The position numbers were made by a program, and so were the translations under genes. A DNA stretch of 64,000 bases from Dyella_B sp966430775 (GTDB lineage: Bacteria; Pseudomonadota; Gammaproteobacteria; Xanthomonadales; Rhodanobacteraceae). The DNA is taken from contig CBJMMB010000001.1 in NCBI GenBank assembly GCA_966430775.1, forward strand, positions 41,093-105,092, given 5' to 3'. The notes under the pieces were generated by a model. It was not told the DNA's origin. It saw nothing but the letters and a program-made list of their open reading frames with translations, and ran no database searches. Below are positions 16,441 through 24,237 of this stretch, one piece after another. Numbering within the stretch: the first letter of the stretch is position 1; every line of letters starts with the position of its first letter.

Positions 16441-17229
16441 TCAAGCGTCGAACGTGATGGTGCGGATATCCAACAGCGGATATTCACCTACATCCGTCAC
16501 CAGCATGCGCTGACCGGCTCCGACAAAGCAGTCATCGCCCAGGTCGATCCACTCGGTCTTGCGCGCCAGCACCACATCGGGGTCCTGCGCACGTTCCGAA
16601 CCGGGATAACGGCAAGGCACGAAGCCGATCGCTTCGCCGCCGTTGCTCCAGGTGATCTGCACCGGCGCCCACACCTTGTCGCGCAGATCGGTGGGCGCCT
16701 CGAATTTCAATTCACGGATGCGCGCATACGGCACCCATGCATAGCCGCCGTTGACGATCACCTCCAGGCACGGGCCAAAACGCGGGTCCGCGTCGGCCAG
16801 CCACTCGAACGGCGTGCCGTCGATGGTGCCGCTTACCGCTTCGGCTTGCTCGAAGGCTTGTTCGCGCAACGCCAAGGCTTGTACGTAATGCCCTTTGCCG
16901 ATCAATTGCAGCGACTGCAACAGCAATGCAAGCCACTGCGCAGGCTCGCCGATCACGGTCGGCAGCTGCTCGCCGTCGATGACGGTGTTGCGCTTCAACT
17001 CGCCCTGCAAGGCGCGCTTGTACGCCTCCACCATCAGCGTATTGCCCGCATCCAATTCGCCGCTTACTTTCAACTGCGTTTGCGCGCGCTCCCATTGCCC
17101 CTGCAGCGCGAGCAGCTGAAACAGAAATACGCGTGCCCGGGCATCGGCCGGATTGCCGCGCACCTGCGCGGTCAAGCCCTGCAACGCCTCCTCGAGGCGG
17201 CCTTCTTTGAGCATGTTTTCGGGAGTCAT
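16441..17229 (-). CDS. tagJ: T6SS accessory protein TagJ (ImpE/SciE family)
   Basis: 262 residues. The N-terminal half is TPR-like (LKEGRLEEALQGL, then VFLFQLLALQGQWERA near residue 50), and the C-terminal half contains the ImpE signature around PFEWLADADPRFGPCLEV and a PLLDIRTITFDA end. TagJ binds TssB and was shown in P. aeruginosa to help ClpV reach the sheath; it goes with one subclass of T6SS. The gene is in its usual place between hcp and tssE. Confidence 0.9.
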   Translation of the reverse strand: MTPENMLKEGRLEEALQGLTAQVRGNPADARARVFLFQLLALQGQWERAQTQLKVSGELDAGNTLMVEAYKRALQGELKRNTVIDGEQLPTVIGEPAQWLALLLQSLQLIGKGHYVQALALREQAFEQAEAVSGTIDGTPFEWLADADPRFGPCLEVIVNGGYAWVPYARIRELKFEAPTDLRDKVWAPVQITWSNGGEAIGFVPCRYPGSERAQDPDVVLARKTEWIDLGDDCFVGAGQRMLVTDVGEYPLLDIRTITFDA

Positions 17230-17341
17230 GTCCTAAGCCCCTGCGTTCCAGAAGGAGAAAGCGCTGCTGAAACACAACAGCGCCCTTCCCTGCGTGCATG
17301 AATGGCCACGCATTGGGTAGACGCCCATTCTCCTGAGCCGC

Positions 17342-17364
17342 CATTCCCGCGAAATGCGGGAATG
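17342..17364. repeat. Short palindrome between hcp and tagJ
   Basis: CATTCCCGC, five bases, GCGGGAATG followed by ACGAGC. It is a half unit related to the REP-like family and sits in the 263-base gap between hcp and tagJ. It may partly stop or protect the hcp message, which in many T6SS operons is kept at a high level. Confidence 0.6.
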
Positions 17365-17492
17365 ACGAGCAGGAAATGAAGCGTCGTGCGACATGTGAGG
17401 GAGTTGCTCGCGCAACGCCACCCACGGGCACTTCACCGGCGACTTGCCCCGGCCGATACTTCGCCGGGGCCAGTGCAGCCGTCGAATCCGGC

Positions 17493-17996
17493 TTAGGCCT
17501 TGGCGACCTGCTGGATGTCGTAGGTGAAGTCCTTGGTGCCGCCGTCCTTGCCGCCCTTGTCGTCCTGCGGCTGGAACGAGTACTTGAACTTGCCGAAGTG
17601 CAGCGTGACGTTTTCGGTGAGGCGATCTTCCCCGCCGCTGCCGCCGGTGGAGCAAGACGTCACCAGCACGCCTTCGCTCAACTCGATGGTGAGGAAGTCG
17701 GTCTGCTCGCCGGTGGCGTTGGTCACGTACAGCGTGGCCTTTTCGATGCGTGCACCGGTGGCGCAAGCCTGCAGCAGCGCGTTGGAGCAACCGTCCACGT
17801 ACTTGGTAATGGAAATATCCTGCACGTGAGCCTTGCCGCCGCTGGCCGAACCGGCGCCGGTGTGCAGGTCGCCGGTATTGCTCACGCCCCACGACCAGGC
17901 CAGGATCGGCACTTCGCCTTTGTGCTTCTTGTGATTGGAAGCGCCCTTGACCGCTACGCTGCCGCCTTCAAACTTGATATGCATGTCGAATGCCAT
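17493..17996 (-). CDS. hcp: T6SS tube protein Hcp (TssD)
   Basis: 167 residues, the usual Hcp length. MAFDMHIKFEG at the start, a SWGVSN segment near residue 35, ISITKYVDGCSNALLQAC near 59 and a final FTYDIQQVAKA are family features. Hcp hexamers stack to form the inner tube and also carry small effectors of the Tae type in their pore, which fits with the tae1 gene downstream. A very strong ribosome site (GAGGAGAGG) precedes the ATG. Confidence 0.95.
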   Translation of the reverse strand: MAFDMHIKFEGGSVAVKGASNHKKHKGEVPILAWSWGVSNTGDLHTGAGSASGGKAHVQDISITKYVDGCSNALLQACATGARIEKATLYVTNATGEQTDFLTIELSEGVLVTSCSTGGSGGEDRLTENVTLHFGKFKYSFQPQDDKGGKDGGTKDFTYDIQQVAKA

Positions 17997-18088
17997 AATT
18001 CCTCTCCTCGCTGCTCTGATTGATGATGGTCTGATTGATGAGGGCTACCGCCAACCCGGCGGCTCCTTTTACTGCACTACTTCCTGAT

Positions 18089-19579
18089 TCAAGTCTTCGC
18101 TGCCGACGGCAGACGCGAGACCAGGCGCAACGACACGGTCAGACCCTCAAGCTGGTAATGCGGCTTGAGGTAAAACTTGGAGCTGTAATAGCCGGGCGCG
18201 CCCTCGACCTCTTCGACCACGACTTCCGCTGCCGACAACGGCTTGCGCGCCTTGGTTTCTTCGCTGGAGTTCTGCGGATCACCGTCGATGTACTGGCTGA
18301 TCCAGTTGGTGAGCCATTTCTCCACTGACTCGCGGCTGCTGAACGAGCCGATCTTGTCGCGCACGATGCACTTGAGGTAATGCGCGAAACGGCAGCACGC
18401 GAACATATACGGCAAGCGCGCAGCCAGTGCCGCGTTGGCGGTGGCGTCGGGATTGTCGTATTCCTCCGGCTTGGCCAGCGATTGCGCGCTGATGAAGGCG
18501 GCCATGTCGGAGTTCTTGCGGTGGACCAGCGGCATCAGGCCCATCTTGTCCAGTTCCGCCGAGCGGCGATCGGTGATGGCGATTTCGGTGGGGCACTTCA
18601 TGTCCACGCCGCCGTCGTCGGTCGGGAAGGTGTGCACCGGCAGGCCTTCTACCGCGCCGCCCGATTCGATGCCGCGGATGCGCGAGCACCAGCCGTATTC
18701 CTTGAACGAGCGGTTGATGTTCACCGCCATCGCATAGGCCGCATTTTGCCAGGTGTACTTGGACGAGTCGGCGCCGGCGGTGTCTTCCTCGAAGTCGAAC
18801 TCTTCCACCGGATTGGTCTTGGCGCCGTACGGCTGACGTGCCAGTGTGCGCGGCATGGTCAGGCCAAGGTACTTGGCATCGTCCGATTCGCGCAGCGAAC
18901 GCCAGGCGGCGTAATCGGGCGTGGAAAAGATCTTGGCCAGATCGCGCGGGTTGGCCAGCTCGTTCCAGTTGTCCATGCCCATCAGCTTGGAATCGGCGGC
19001 GGCAATGAACGGCGCATGCGCAGCGGCAGCGACCTGGGAAATGCCGGCCAACAGTTCCACGTCCGGCGGGCTGTGGTCGAAATAGTAGTCGCCGACCAGG
19101 CAGCCATAGGGTTCACCGCCCAGCTGGCCGTATTCCTCTTCGTAGACCTTCTTGAAGACCGGGCTCTGGTCCCACGCGGTACCTTTGTAGCGCTTGAGCG
19201 TCTTGCCCAGTTCCTTCTTGGAAATGTTGAACACGCGGATCTTCAACAGCTGATCCGTTTCCGTGTTGTTGACCAGGTAATGCAGGCCGCGCCAGGCGCT
19301 TTCCAGCTTCTGGAATTCCGCGTGATGCATCACCAGGTTGAGCTGTTCGCTGATCTTGCGATCGAGTTCCGCCACGTAGGCGTTGATGGTCTGGGTGACG
19401 TCGTCGGAGACGATGTCCGACTTGTTCAACACCTGCTCGGCCAGCGTGCGCACGGCCGATTCGACCTCTTCACGCGCGCGTTCGCTCTTGGGCTTGAATT
19501 CCTTGGTCAACAGCGCGGCGAAGTCGCCGGCTTCGACGGTCTGCACCGCAGTTTGTTCGGCCAGTTTCTCGGTTGCCAT
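18089..19579 (-). CDS. tssC: T6SS sheath large subunit TssC
   Basis: 496 residues, as expected. Landmarks are KLESAWRGLHYLV near residue 110, YGCLVGDYYFDHSP near 157, the KFPTDDGGVD-like TFPTDDGGVDMKCPTEIAI near 318 and the FARYLKC-like FAHYLKCIVRDKIGSF near 401. With TssB it forms the contractile sheath. It lies six bases after the tssB stop and about 90 bases before hcp. Confidence 0.95.
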   Translation of the reverse strand: MATEKLAEQTAVQTVEAGDFAALLTKEFKPKSERAREEVESAVRTLAEQVLNKSDIVSDDVTQTINAYVAELDRKISEQLNLVMHHAEFQKLESAWRGLHYLVNNTETDQLLKIRVFNISKKELGKTLKRYKGTAWDQSPVFKKVYEEEYGQLGGEPYGCLVGDYYFDHSPPDVELLAGISQVAAAAHAPFIAAADSKLMGMDNWNELANPRDLAKIFSTPDYAAWRSLRESDDAKYLGLTMPRTLARQPYGAKTNPVEEFDFEEDTAGADSSKYTWQNAAYAMAVNINRSFKEYGWCSRIRGIESGGAVEGLPVHTFPTDDGGVDMKCPTEIAITDRRSAELDKMGLMPLVHRKNSDMAAFISAQSLAKPEEYDNPDATANAALAARLPYMFACCRFAHYLKCIVRDKIGSFSSRESVEKWLTNWISQYIDGDPQNSSEETKARKPLSAAEVVVEEVEGAPGYYSSKFYLKPHYQLEGLTVSLRLVSRLPSAAKT

Positions 19580-19585
19580 GATTGC

Positions 19586-20089
19586 TTACTCCCCTTCCGG
19601 CTTCGGCGCGGAGGCCAGCGACTGCAGCAGCGCCGGATCGTTGATGGCCTGGGCGATCAGCTTTTCCGCGCCGGCCTTGCCATCCAGGTAGGTACCGAGG
19701 TTGGCCAGCTGCGTACGCGCTTCGAGCAGCTTGGCGATCGGCCCGACCTTGCGCGCGACGGCGGCGGGCGAGAAGTCGTCCATGCTTTCGAAGGTGATGT
19801 CCACATTGAGATTGCCCTCGCCGGTCAAGGTGTTGGGCACGGCAAAGCTCACGCGCGGCTTCATCGCCTGCAGGCGGCTGTCGAAATTGTCGACGTCGAT
19901 TTCCAGCGCCTTGCGCTCTTCGATCGCCGGCAGCTCGGCGTTGTTGGCGCCGGAAAGATCGGACATGACGCCCATCACGAAAGGCACCTGGACCTTTTTC
20001 TGTGCGCCGTAAACCTCGACGTCGTATTCGATCTGCACACGAGGCGCGCGATTTCGCGCTATGAATTTCTGACTGCTTTGTTTGGCCAT
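19586..20089 (-). CDS. tssB: T6SS sheath small subunit TssB
   Basis: 167 residues. QKFIARNRAPRVQIEYDVE at the N-terminus, LPFVMGVMSDLSG-like VPFVMGVMSDLSG near residue 36 and ITFESMDDFSPAAVA near 105 are diagnostic of TssB. It is the first gene of this operon and has AAGGAG eight bases before the ATG. The transcript should start in the long upstream gap. Confidence 0.95.
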   Translation of the reverse strand: MAKQSSQKFIARNRAPRVQIEYDVEVYGAQKKVQVPFVMGVMSDLSGANNAELPAIEERKALEIDVDNFDSRLQAMKPRVSFAVPNTLTGEGNLNVDITFESMDDFSPAAVARKVGPIAKLLEARTQLANLGTYLDGKAGAEKLIAQAINDPALLQSLASAPKPEGE

Positions 20090-20528
20090 TACGACGTCTC
20101 CTTGTAAAGGATCAAAAACTACAGTGGTACTGCGCTTTCATTCCAATCCACCCGCCGGGTCCAGCGGTTTACAGCCAAATGACAGGCGTGAGTCACCCGA
20201 CGGAGCAAAACTTGCAACCGACAACCTAGGTGAAGCAAAGCGGCGTGTGCGGCTCCCCCCGGGGCCTGCATAGCGGTTACTGAGCGCGCCGCAACGGCCG
20301 CATGACCGTGCGTTACGACGCGTAAGAAAGAGTCCCTGTTACCGGCGTAAATCTATGCCCAATCGCGGCAACTGGCAACGCTTGTTTTGCGCTGTGAAAA
20401 TACAGTGAAAAATCGCCGCTGTTTCCGACATATGTATGACAACCCCCTGATTAATCACGAATACCGTTTCGAGATTTTGACTGGATCTGCGCTTCAGCCA
20501 TCGATGCCCAGCCGATGTAACACCCTCG
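20090..20528. promoter_or_regulatory. Upstream region of the T6SS operon
   Basis: A gap of about 440 bases before tssB that must hold the operon promoter, read leftwards. I looked for a sigma-54 -24/-12 pair and for long inverted repeats and found none that I would defend. The part around 20,370-20,450 is AT-richer than its surroundings and is the most promoter-like stretch. Confidence 0.4.
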
Positions 20529-21098
20529 TCATTGGTTGGCCGAATCATCAATACCTTGCAACTGGATAGGCTCTTTCTCGTAACGCCCGAGTCCAAGCCG
20601 TTTCATCAGCGCCGACATGCGCTGTCCGCCATGCGGCAAGCCGGCAGTGAGTTCTTTGCCTTCCGGATCGAACAGACGCCCCCATTCGCGCGAAGTGCCT
20701 TCGCAATCGGGCCGCAAGTCGCTTTCCGTGCAAACGTACGACACGTAAATGTATGCCTTGCCGTCGGCAGCCGTCAGACATGCCCAGCCGCTCGCAGCCG
20801 CATCCAGAACCGGTGTGCCTTTCAAGAACGGTTGACGCAATGGACGACCATCAAGGTGCAACACCACGGAACCGTTCGTACCTGGCCGTTGTAGCGCGAT
20901 GCGCTGCGAAAGCGGCTGGAAATCCTGGTCCGGCACGTCGAGGTATACCGTTTCGGCCGTCAGGTTGGCGCCACCGCAACTCAGATGGCCGATGGCCGTG
21001 GTTCGCTTGGGTGGCGCAGGTTGGGTGCTCGCCTGCACATGCGAAACGCTCAGCATGGCGGCAAGACCAAGACAAAGGACAGCGCTGATGGCGTTCAT
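20529..21098 (-). CDS. Small exported protein, candidate immunity protein to the GH104 enzyme
   Basis: 189 residues, no family recognised. A clear signal peptide (MNAISAVLCLGLAAMLSVSH then VQAS) sends it to the periplasm. The mature part is beta-rich with four cysteines (LSCGG, GWACL, SYVCTE, PDCEG) that could form two disulfides. The ATG lies inside the stop of the upstream transglycosylase gene (ATGA overlap), so the two proteins are made together. Exported partner plus wall-cutting enzyme in that order suggests immunity, by the same logic as the Tae1/Tai1 pair. Confidence 0.65.
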   Translation of the reverse strand: MNAISAVLCLGLAAMLSVSHVQASTQPAPPKRTTAIGHLSCGGANLTAETVYLDVPDQDFQPLSQRIALQRPGTNGSVVLHLDGRPLRQPFLKGTPVLDAAASGWACLTAADGKAYIYVSYVCTESDLRPDCEGTSREWGRLFDPEGKELTAGLPHGGQRMSALMKRLGLGRYEKEPIQLQGIDDSANQ

Positions 21099-21544
21099 CG
21101 CGCTCTTTCCTCGTTGGCGTACTTGGAAAAGAGTCTACGCGCCTCGTCCATCGTCATCTTCGATTGCGAGCCGCCCGGCAGCGACGTCCATTCCTTGCGC
21201 AAGAGCGGAATGGCCATCTCGATGTCGCCCTGCTTCACATAGCCGAGCGCGTGCCGGCTGCGCAGTTTCTCGATCGCCAGCTTGTCCTGCGATGCCTTGG
21301 AAAAATCGATGACGATGCCGCGCTCCCTGGCTTCTTTCCATGTCGCGTAGAGGATCTGATAGGCACCCGCCGCGGTCGAGGTGCGTCCCCACGCGGTGAC
21401 TGCGCGGTTCGGATGCTTGCTGGTATCGGTGAAGCGCTGCTGCCCGCCGTAGAGCAGAAAGTACACGTCGTCGCTATCGGAATGGTGCTCCGCGAAGCGG
21501 ATCAACCTTAAAAACGCGGCCACGTAAATGTCTTCGTCGGTCAT
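21095..21544 (-). CDS. Lambda-endolysin-type lytic transglycosylase (GH104), probable T6SS effector
   Basis: 149 residues. It follows lambda R protein along its whole length: Glu19 in RFAEHHSDSDD is at the position of the catalytic Glu19 of lambda, then YGGQQRFTDTSKHP near 32-45, STAAGAYQIL at 56-65, DFSKASQDKLA at 80-90, GDIEMAIPL at 106-114 and EWTSLPGG at 118-125. Such enzymes cut glycan strands and leave 1,6-anhydro ends. The start is the ATG before TDEDIYVAA; upstream in-frame codons lack a ribosome site. No signal peptide and no holin or spanin nearby. It lies just before the T6SS operon and overlaps a gene for an exported protein, so an effector is more likely than a phage remnant. Confidence 0.78.
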   Translation of the reverse strand: MTDEDIYVAAFLRLIRFAEHHSDSDDVYFLLYGGQQRFTDTSKHPNRAVTAWGRTSTAAGAYQILYATWKEARERGIVIDFSKASQDKLAIEKLRSRHALGYVKQGDIEMAIPLLRKEWTSLPGGSQSKMTMDEARRLFSKYANEERAR

Positions 21545-21787
21545 ATCATCCCTAACACACCACCCTGCACGCCTCGCTCGCTGCCGGCCGACTGGCGTGG
21601 CAACAGCTGCGCCCAACTCCCTACGCAGGATGCGGAATGTACCGACAAACGAAAAACTTGCACAAGTGCCAGTACGCCTGTGTACCCGCTGGCGGCACCT
21701 CTCGACGGGGCGAACACCCGCTGGTCACCGTCGAACAACGGCGGGAACGTTACTTTCCAGCCCTGTTTGAAAGCCGGAGTCGCACCC

Positions 21788-22204
21788 ATGGAGCATGCCG
21801 CCTCGCCTGTCGAACATATGTATTTCGCGTGGAACGATGCGCTGTCGCGCAACGACGGCGACGCCCTGCTTGCGCTCTACGCACGCGACGCCGTACTGGA
21901 AAGCCCGCTTATTCCGCACCTGCTCGGTGTGGACAGCGGCGTGTTACGCGGGCACGAGCAGATTCGCCCGCTGTTCGCCCAGCTGGCCGAACGCAAGCCG
22001 CCGGTGCGGCAGTATTACCGCACGCCATACCTGACCGACGGCAAGCGGCTGATCTGGGAATACCCGCGCGACGCCGGCAAGGGCGAGCAGATGGATTTCT
22101 GCGAGGTGATGGAACTCAACGACGAAGGCCTGATCCAGTGGCATCACGTGTACTGGGGCTGGTTCGGCTTTGGCGTGCTTCAACGCAACGAATATCACCG
22201 TTGA
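21788..22204 (+). CDS. SnoaL/NTF2-like protein
   Basis: 138 residues of the cone-shaped SnoaL/NTF2-like fold: an N-terminal helix pair (MYFAWNDALSRNDGDALLALYARDAVLES) and a beta-sheet ending in WHHVYWGWFGFGVL. Members include isomerases, polyketide cyclases and many proteins of unknown use. The ATG was chosen because GGAG lies eight bases before it. It is transcribed away from the GH104 pair, and nothing nearby identifies a substrate. Confidence 0.65.
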   Translation: MEHAASPVEHMYFAWNDALSRNDGDALLALYARDAVLESPLIPHLLGVDSGVLRGHEQIRPLFAQLAERKPPVRQYYRTPYLTDGKRLIWEYPRDAGKGEQMDFCEVMELNDEGLIQWHHVYWGWFGFGVLQRNEYHR

Positions 22205-22220
22205 CCGCGAACCCATCGAC

Positions 22221-22451
22221 TCAGGTTTCGGTTTCCGCCGCGGGCACGTAGCGATGGTTTTTCACCAGCGCGGGATCCACGTCGAGCGGCCGCGAAAAAT
22301 CGGCGACCAGTGAAGCATCCGGTTTGAAATGTTCGCGCTCCAGCGCTTCCCAGGTGAGCCAGACGCTGGAACGTTCGGAGCCCGACCCGACGGATGGCGA
22401 ACGAACGTGGCACGGATAAACGGTCAGGGTGGGCTTGATGCGTGTGTGCAT
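22221..22451 (-). CDS. Small hypothetical protein
   Basis: A 76-residue open frame with normal amino acid make-up (for example SSVWLTWEALEREHF and FSRPLDVDPALVKNHRYVP). No motif, signal peptide or clear ribosome site. It ends tail to tail with the SnoaL-like gene. It could be a real small protein, since its reading frame has the third-position GC bias of its neighbours, but support is weak. Confidence 0.4.
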   Translation of the reverse strand: MHTRIKPTLTVYPCHVRSPSVGSGSERSSVWLTWEALEREHFKPDASLVADFSRPLDVDPALVKNHRYVPAAETET

Positions 22452-22582
22452 AGGCGTTTCCCATCGACATGAAGCGCTCGGCCTGTTTGGCTCGAGCGGG
22501 ATAACGACGTTACCGCGATTTCGATGCCGATTGCCAGGGCCGTCGATGCAACGCGCAGGTTTAGCGCAATCTCGAAAAACAA

Positions 22583-22846
22583 TTATTTAAGGTAGCTCCT
22601 GAGCACGGCGATCACCGGCGCAAGTTCTTCCGCGTGCGTGGCGTCATCTCCGTGCAAATGAGAACGCAGATGTCCTTCCAATACTTCAAGGATGAGGCCG
22701 TTCACCGCACCGCGCACCGCCGCAAGCTGCTGCAGCACGGCACCGCATTCGGCGTCTTCGCTTAACGCGCGCTCCAGCGATTGCACCTGCCCGCCAATGC
22801 GGCGCACACGCGCCAGTAATTTCTTGTCCTGTTTTACGTGCGACAT
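22583..22846 (-). CDS. dmeR: RcnR/CsoR-family metal-responsive repressor (DmeR-like)
   Basis: 87 residues, an all-helical tetrameric repressor of the DUF156 family. Seen: RVRRIGGQVQSLERAL near 13-27, Cys34 in ECGAVLQQ, AAVRGAVNGL at 42-51 and His59/His63 in EGHLRSH. Together with His3 these match the nickel/cobalt ligand set of RcnR (His3, Cys35, His60, His64). FrmR-type aldehyde sensors look similar but lack this His set. The divergent neighbour is a DmeF-type efflux pump, and an RcnR-type operator lies between them. The repressor should leave the operator when cobalt or nickel binds. Confidence 0.82.
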   Translation of the reverse strand: MSHVKQDKKLLARVRRIGGQVQSLERALSEDAECGAVLQQLAAVRGAVNGLILEVLEGHLRSHLHGDDATHAEELAPVIAVLRSYLK

Positions 22847-22860
22847 CGGTTGGCCCTCGC

Positions 22861-22879
22861 TATACTGGGGGCCAGTATA
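22861..22879. promoter_or_regulatory. RcnR-type operator between dmeR and dmeF
   Basis: TATACTGGGGGCCAGTATA is an inverted repeat with the TACT / G-tract / AGTA layout known for RcnR and related repressors. It lies 14 bases before the dmeR ATG (leftward) and 15 before the dmeF GTG (rightward), so one bound tetramer could block both genes. Confidence 0.8.
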
Positions 22880-22894
22880 CGTCGGGAGGGGCCG

Positions 22895-23824
22895 GTGAAC
22901 GATACGCTCGGCATGGCGCACAGCCATCAGTTCAACCAGGGCAATGTCCGCGGGGAAAAACGCACTCGCGCGGTGGTGCTGATCACCGCGGCGATGATGG
23001 TGGTGGAAATCATCGGCGGCTACGCGCTCAACTCCATGGCCCTGCTCGCCGACGGCTGGCATATGAGTTCGCACGCGCTGGCGATGGGCATGTCGCTGCT
23101 GGCATATGTGCTGGCCAGGCGTTACGCCAACGATCCGCGCTTTGCCTTCGGCACCTGGAAAGTGGAAATCCTTGGTGGTTTCAGCAGCGCGCTGATGCTG
23201 GCGGTGGTGGCCGCGCTGATGCTGTATCAATCGGTGGAACGGCTGCTGACGCCGGGGCCGATCCATTACGACGAAGCGATCGTCATCGGTGTGATCGGTT
23301 TATTCGTCAACCTGGTATGTGCATGGCTGTTGCGGGACGAGCACGATCATCACGGGCACAGTCATCAGCACGCGCATGAGCATGAGCATCACCACCATCA
23401 CGACGTCAATCTGCGCTCCGCCTATATCCATGTGATTGCCGACGCGGCGACCTCGCTGCTGGCCATCATCGCGCTGCTGGGCGGCAAGCTGTATGGCGCC
23501 GCGTGGCTGGATCCGGTGATGGGCGTGGTCGGCTCCTTCCTGGTGGGACGCTGGGCGGTGAGCTTGCTGCGCGAATCAGGACGCATCCTGCTGGATGCGG
23601 AGATGGACGCACCGGTGGTGCAGGAGATCCGCGACGTCGTGGCCGAGCACTTGCCCGCGGCGCAGATCTGCGATCTGCATGTGTGGCGTGTTGCGCGCGG
23701 AAGTTATGCATGCATCCTGGGCATCGTCACCAGCGAAGCGGTTTCGCCTGCCGAGGTGCGCAGGCATCTGTCGGTGCATGAAGAGCTGGTGCATGTGACG
23801 GTGGAGATTCAGAAGGCGGCGTGA
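22895..23824 (+). CDS. dmeF: Cation diffusion facilitator DmeF (cobalt/nickel efflux)
   Basis: 309 residues with about six membrane helices. Helix 2 carries ALLADGWHMSSHALAMG, the metal site typical of the DmeF group, and helix 5 has HVIADAATSLLAI with the HxxxD pair. Between helices 4 and 5 is a histidine-rich cytoplasmic loop (DEHDHHGHSHQHAHEHEHHH, about residues 147-166). A C-terminal ferredoxin-like domain follows (ICDLHVWRVARGSY). The start is the GTG with GGGAGGG just upstream; an ATG six codons later is possible. It exports Co2+ and probably Ni2+ from the cytoplasm in exchange for protons. The divergent dmeR and the operator between them set its control. Confidence 0.88.
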   Translation: MNDTLGMAHSHQFNQGNVRGEKRTRAVVLITAAMMVVEIIGGYALNSMALLADGWHMSSHALAMGMSLLAYVLARRYANDPRFAFGTWKVEILGGFSSALMLAVVAALMLYQSVERLLTPGPIHYDEAIVIGVIGLFVNLVCAWLLRDEHDHHGHSHQHAHEHEHHHHHDVNLRSAYIHVIADAATSLLAIIALLGGKLYGAAWLDPVMGVVGSFLVGRWAVSLLRESGRILLDAEMDAPVVQEIRDVVAEHLPAAQICDLHVWRVARGSYACILGIVTSEAVSPAEVRRHLSVHEELVHVTVEIQKAA

Positions 23825-23842
23825 GCATTCCGGCCCGCGCAT

Positions 23843-23918
23843 CGTGGGTTGGGGTGCAAACCCCAACATCCCCATGCACGCATACATCCCGACGTTGGGG
23901 TTTGCACCCCAACCTACG
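23843..23918. repeat. Paired GTTGGGGTGCAAACCCCAAC palindromes
   Basis: Two hairpins of the same family head to head, about 30 bases apart, so that the whole block is also a large inverted repeat beginning with GTGGGTTGGGG and ending with CCCCAACCTACG. It lies just after dmeF and could end its transcript. Confidence 0.75.
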
Positions 23919-23925
23919 CACGCAT

Positions 23926-23954
23926 AAAAAAGCCGCGCCATGATGGCGCGGCTT
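23926..23954 (-). terminator. Intrinsic terminator for the small exported His/Gly-rich gene
   Basis: Read leftwards: AAGCCGCGCC, loop ATCAT, GGCGCGGCTT followed by TTT. The ten-base perfect stem and T-run follow the stop of the gene at 23974-24237. Confidence 0.8.
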
Positions 23955-23973
23955 CGCAATCTTCAAATTCGCC

Positions 23974-24237
23974 TTAATGCTTGCCGTGGCTCTTGGTATG
24001 GCCCTTACCGTGCGTCGCACCGGTTACGCCCTTCCCTTTGGCCTTGTCCTGCGCCACGTCGCTCACCGCGGGACCGACGCGGGTATCGCTCGCCCTCGAC
24101 TGCGCGGCCATGGCCGATGTGGCGTCGCCGTGGCTGTCCCGGTTCATCGCGCCGCCTGCGCCGTGGCCGTGTTGGGGAGCGGCGAACGCGCTCGTGGCAA
24201 GGCCGAATGCCAGGGCGGCAAGAAGCATGGTACGCAT
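23974..24237 (-). CDS. Small exported His/Gly/Lys-rich protein
   Basis: 87 residues. A clean signal peptide (MRTMLLAALAFGLATSAFA) is followed by a low-complexity, probably disordered tail rich in His, Gly, Ala and Lys (PQHGHGAGGAMNRD; KGHTKSHGKH at the end). The histidines near dmeRF hint at metal binding in the periplasm, but this is only inference. The ATG was selected because GAGG lies nine bases upstream. Its transcript ends at a strong terminator. Confidence 0.65.
   Translation of the reverse strand: MRTMLLAALAFGLATSAFAAPQHGHGAGGAMNRDSHGDATSAMAAQSRASDTRVGPAVSDVAQDKAKGKGVTGATHGKGHTKSHGKH

Noticed and set aside
18380..20107. 575-residue open frame on the plus strand opposite tssC and tssB
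   Set aside because: Same reason: antisense to two certain T6SS sheath genes, no motif, no ribosome site.
20090..20528. Sigma-54 promoter before the T6SS operon
   Set aside because: No GG/GC pair with the right spacing and flanks could be found on the minus strand.
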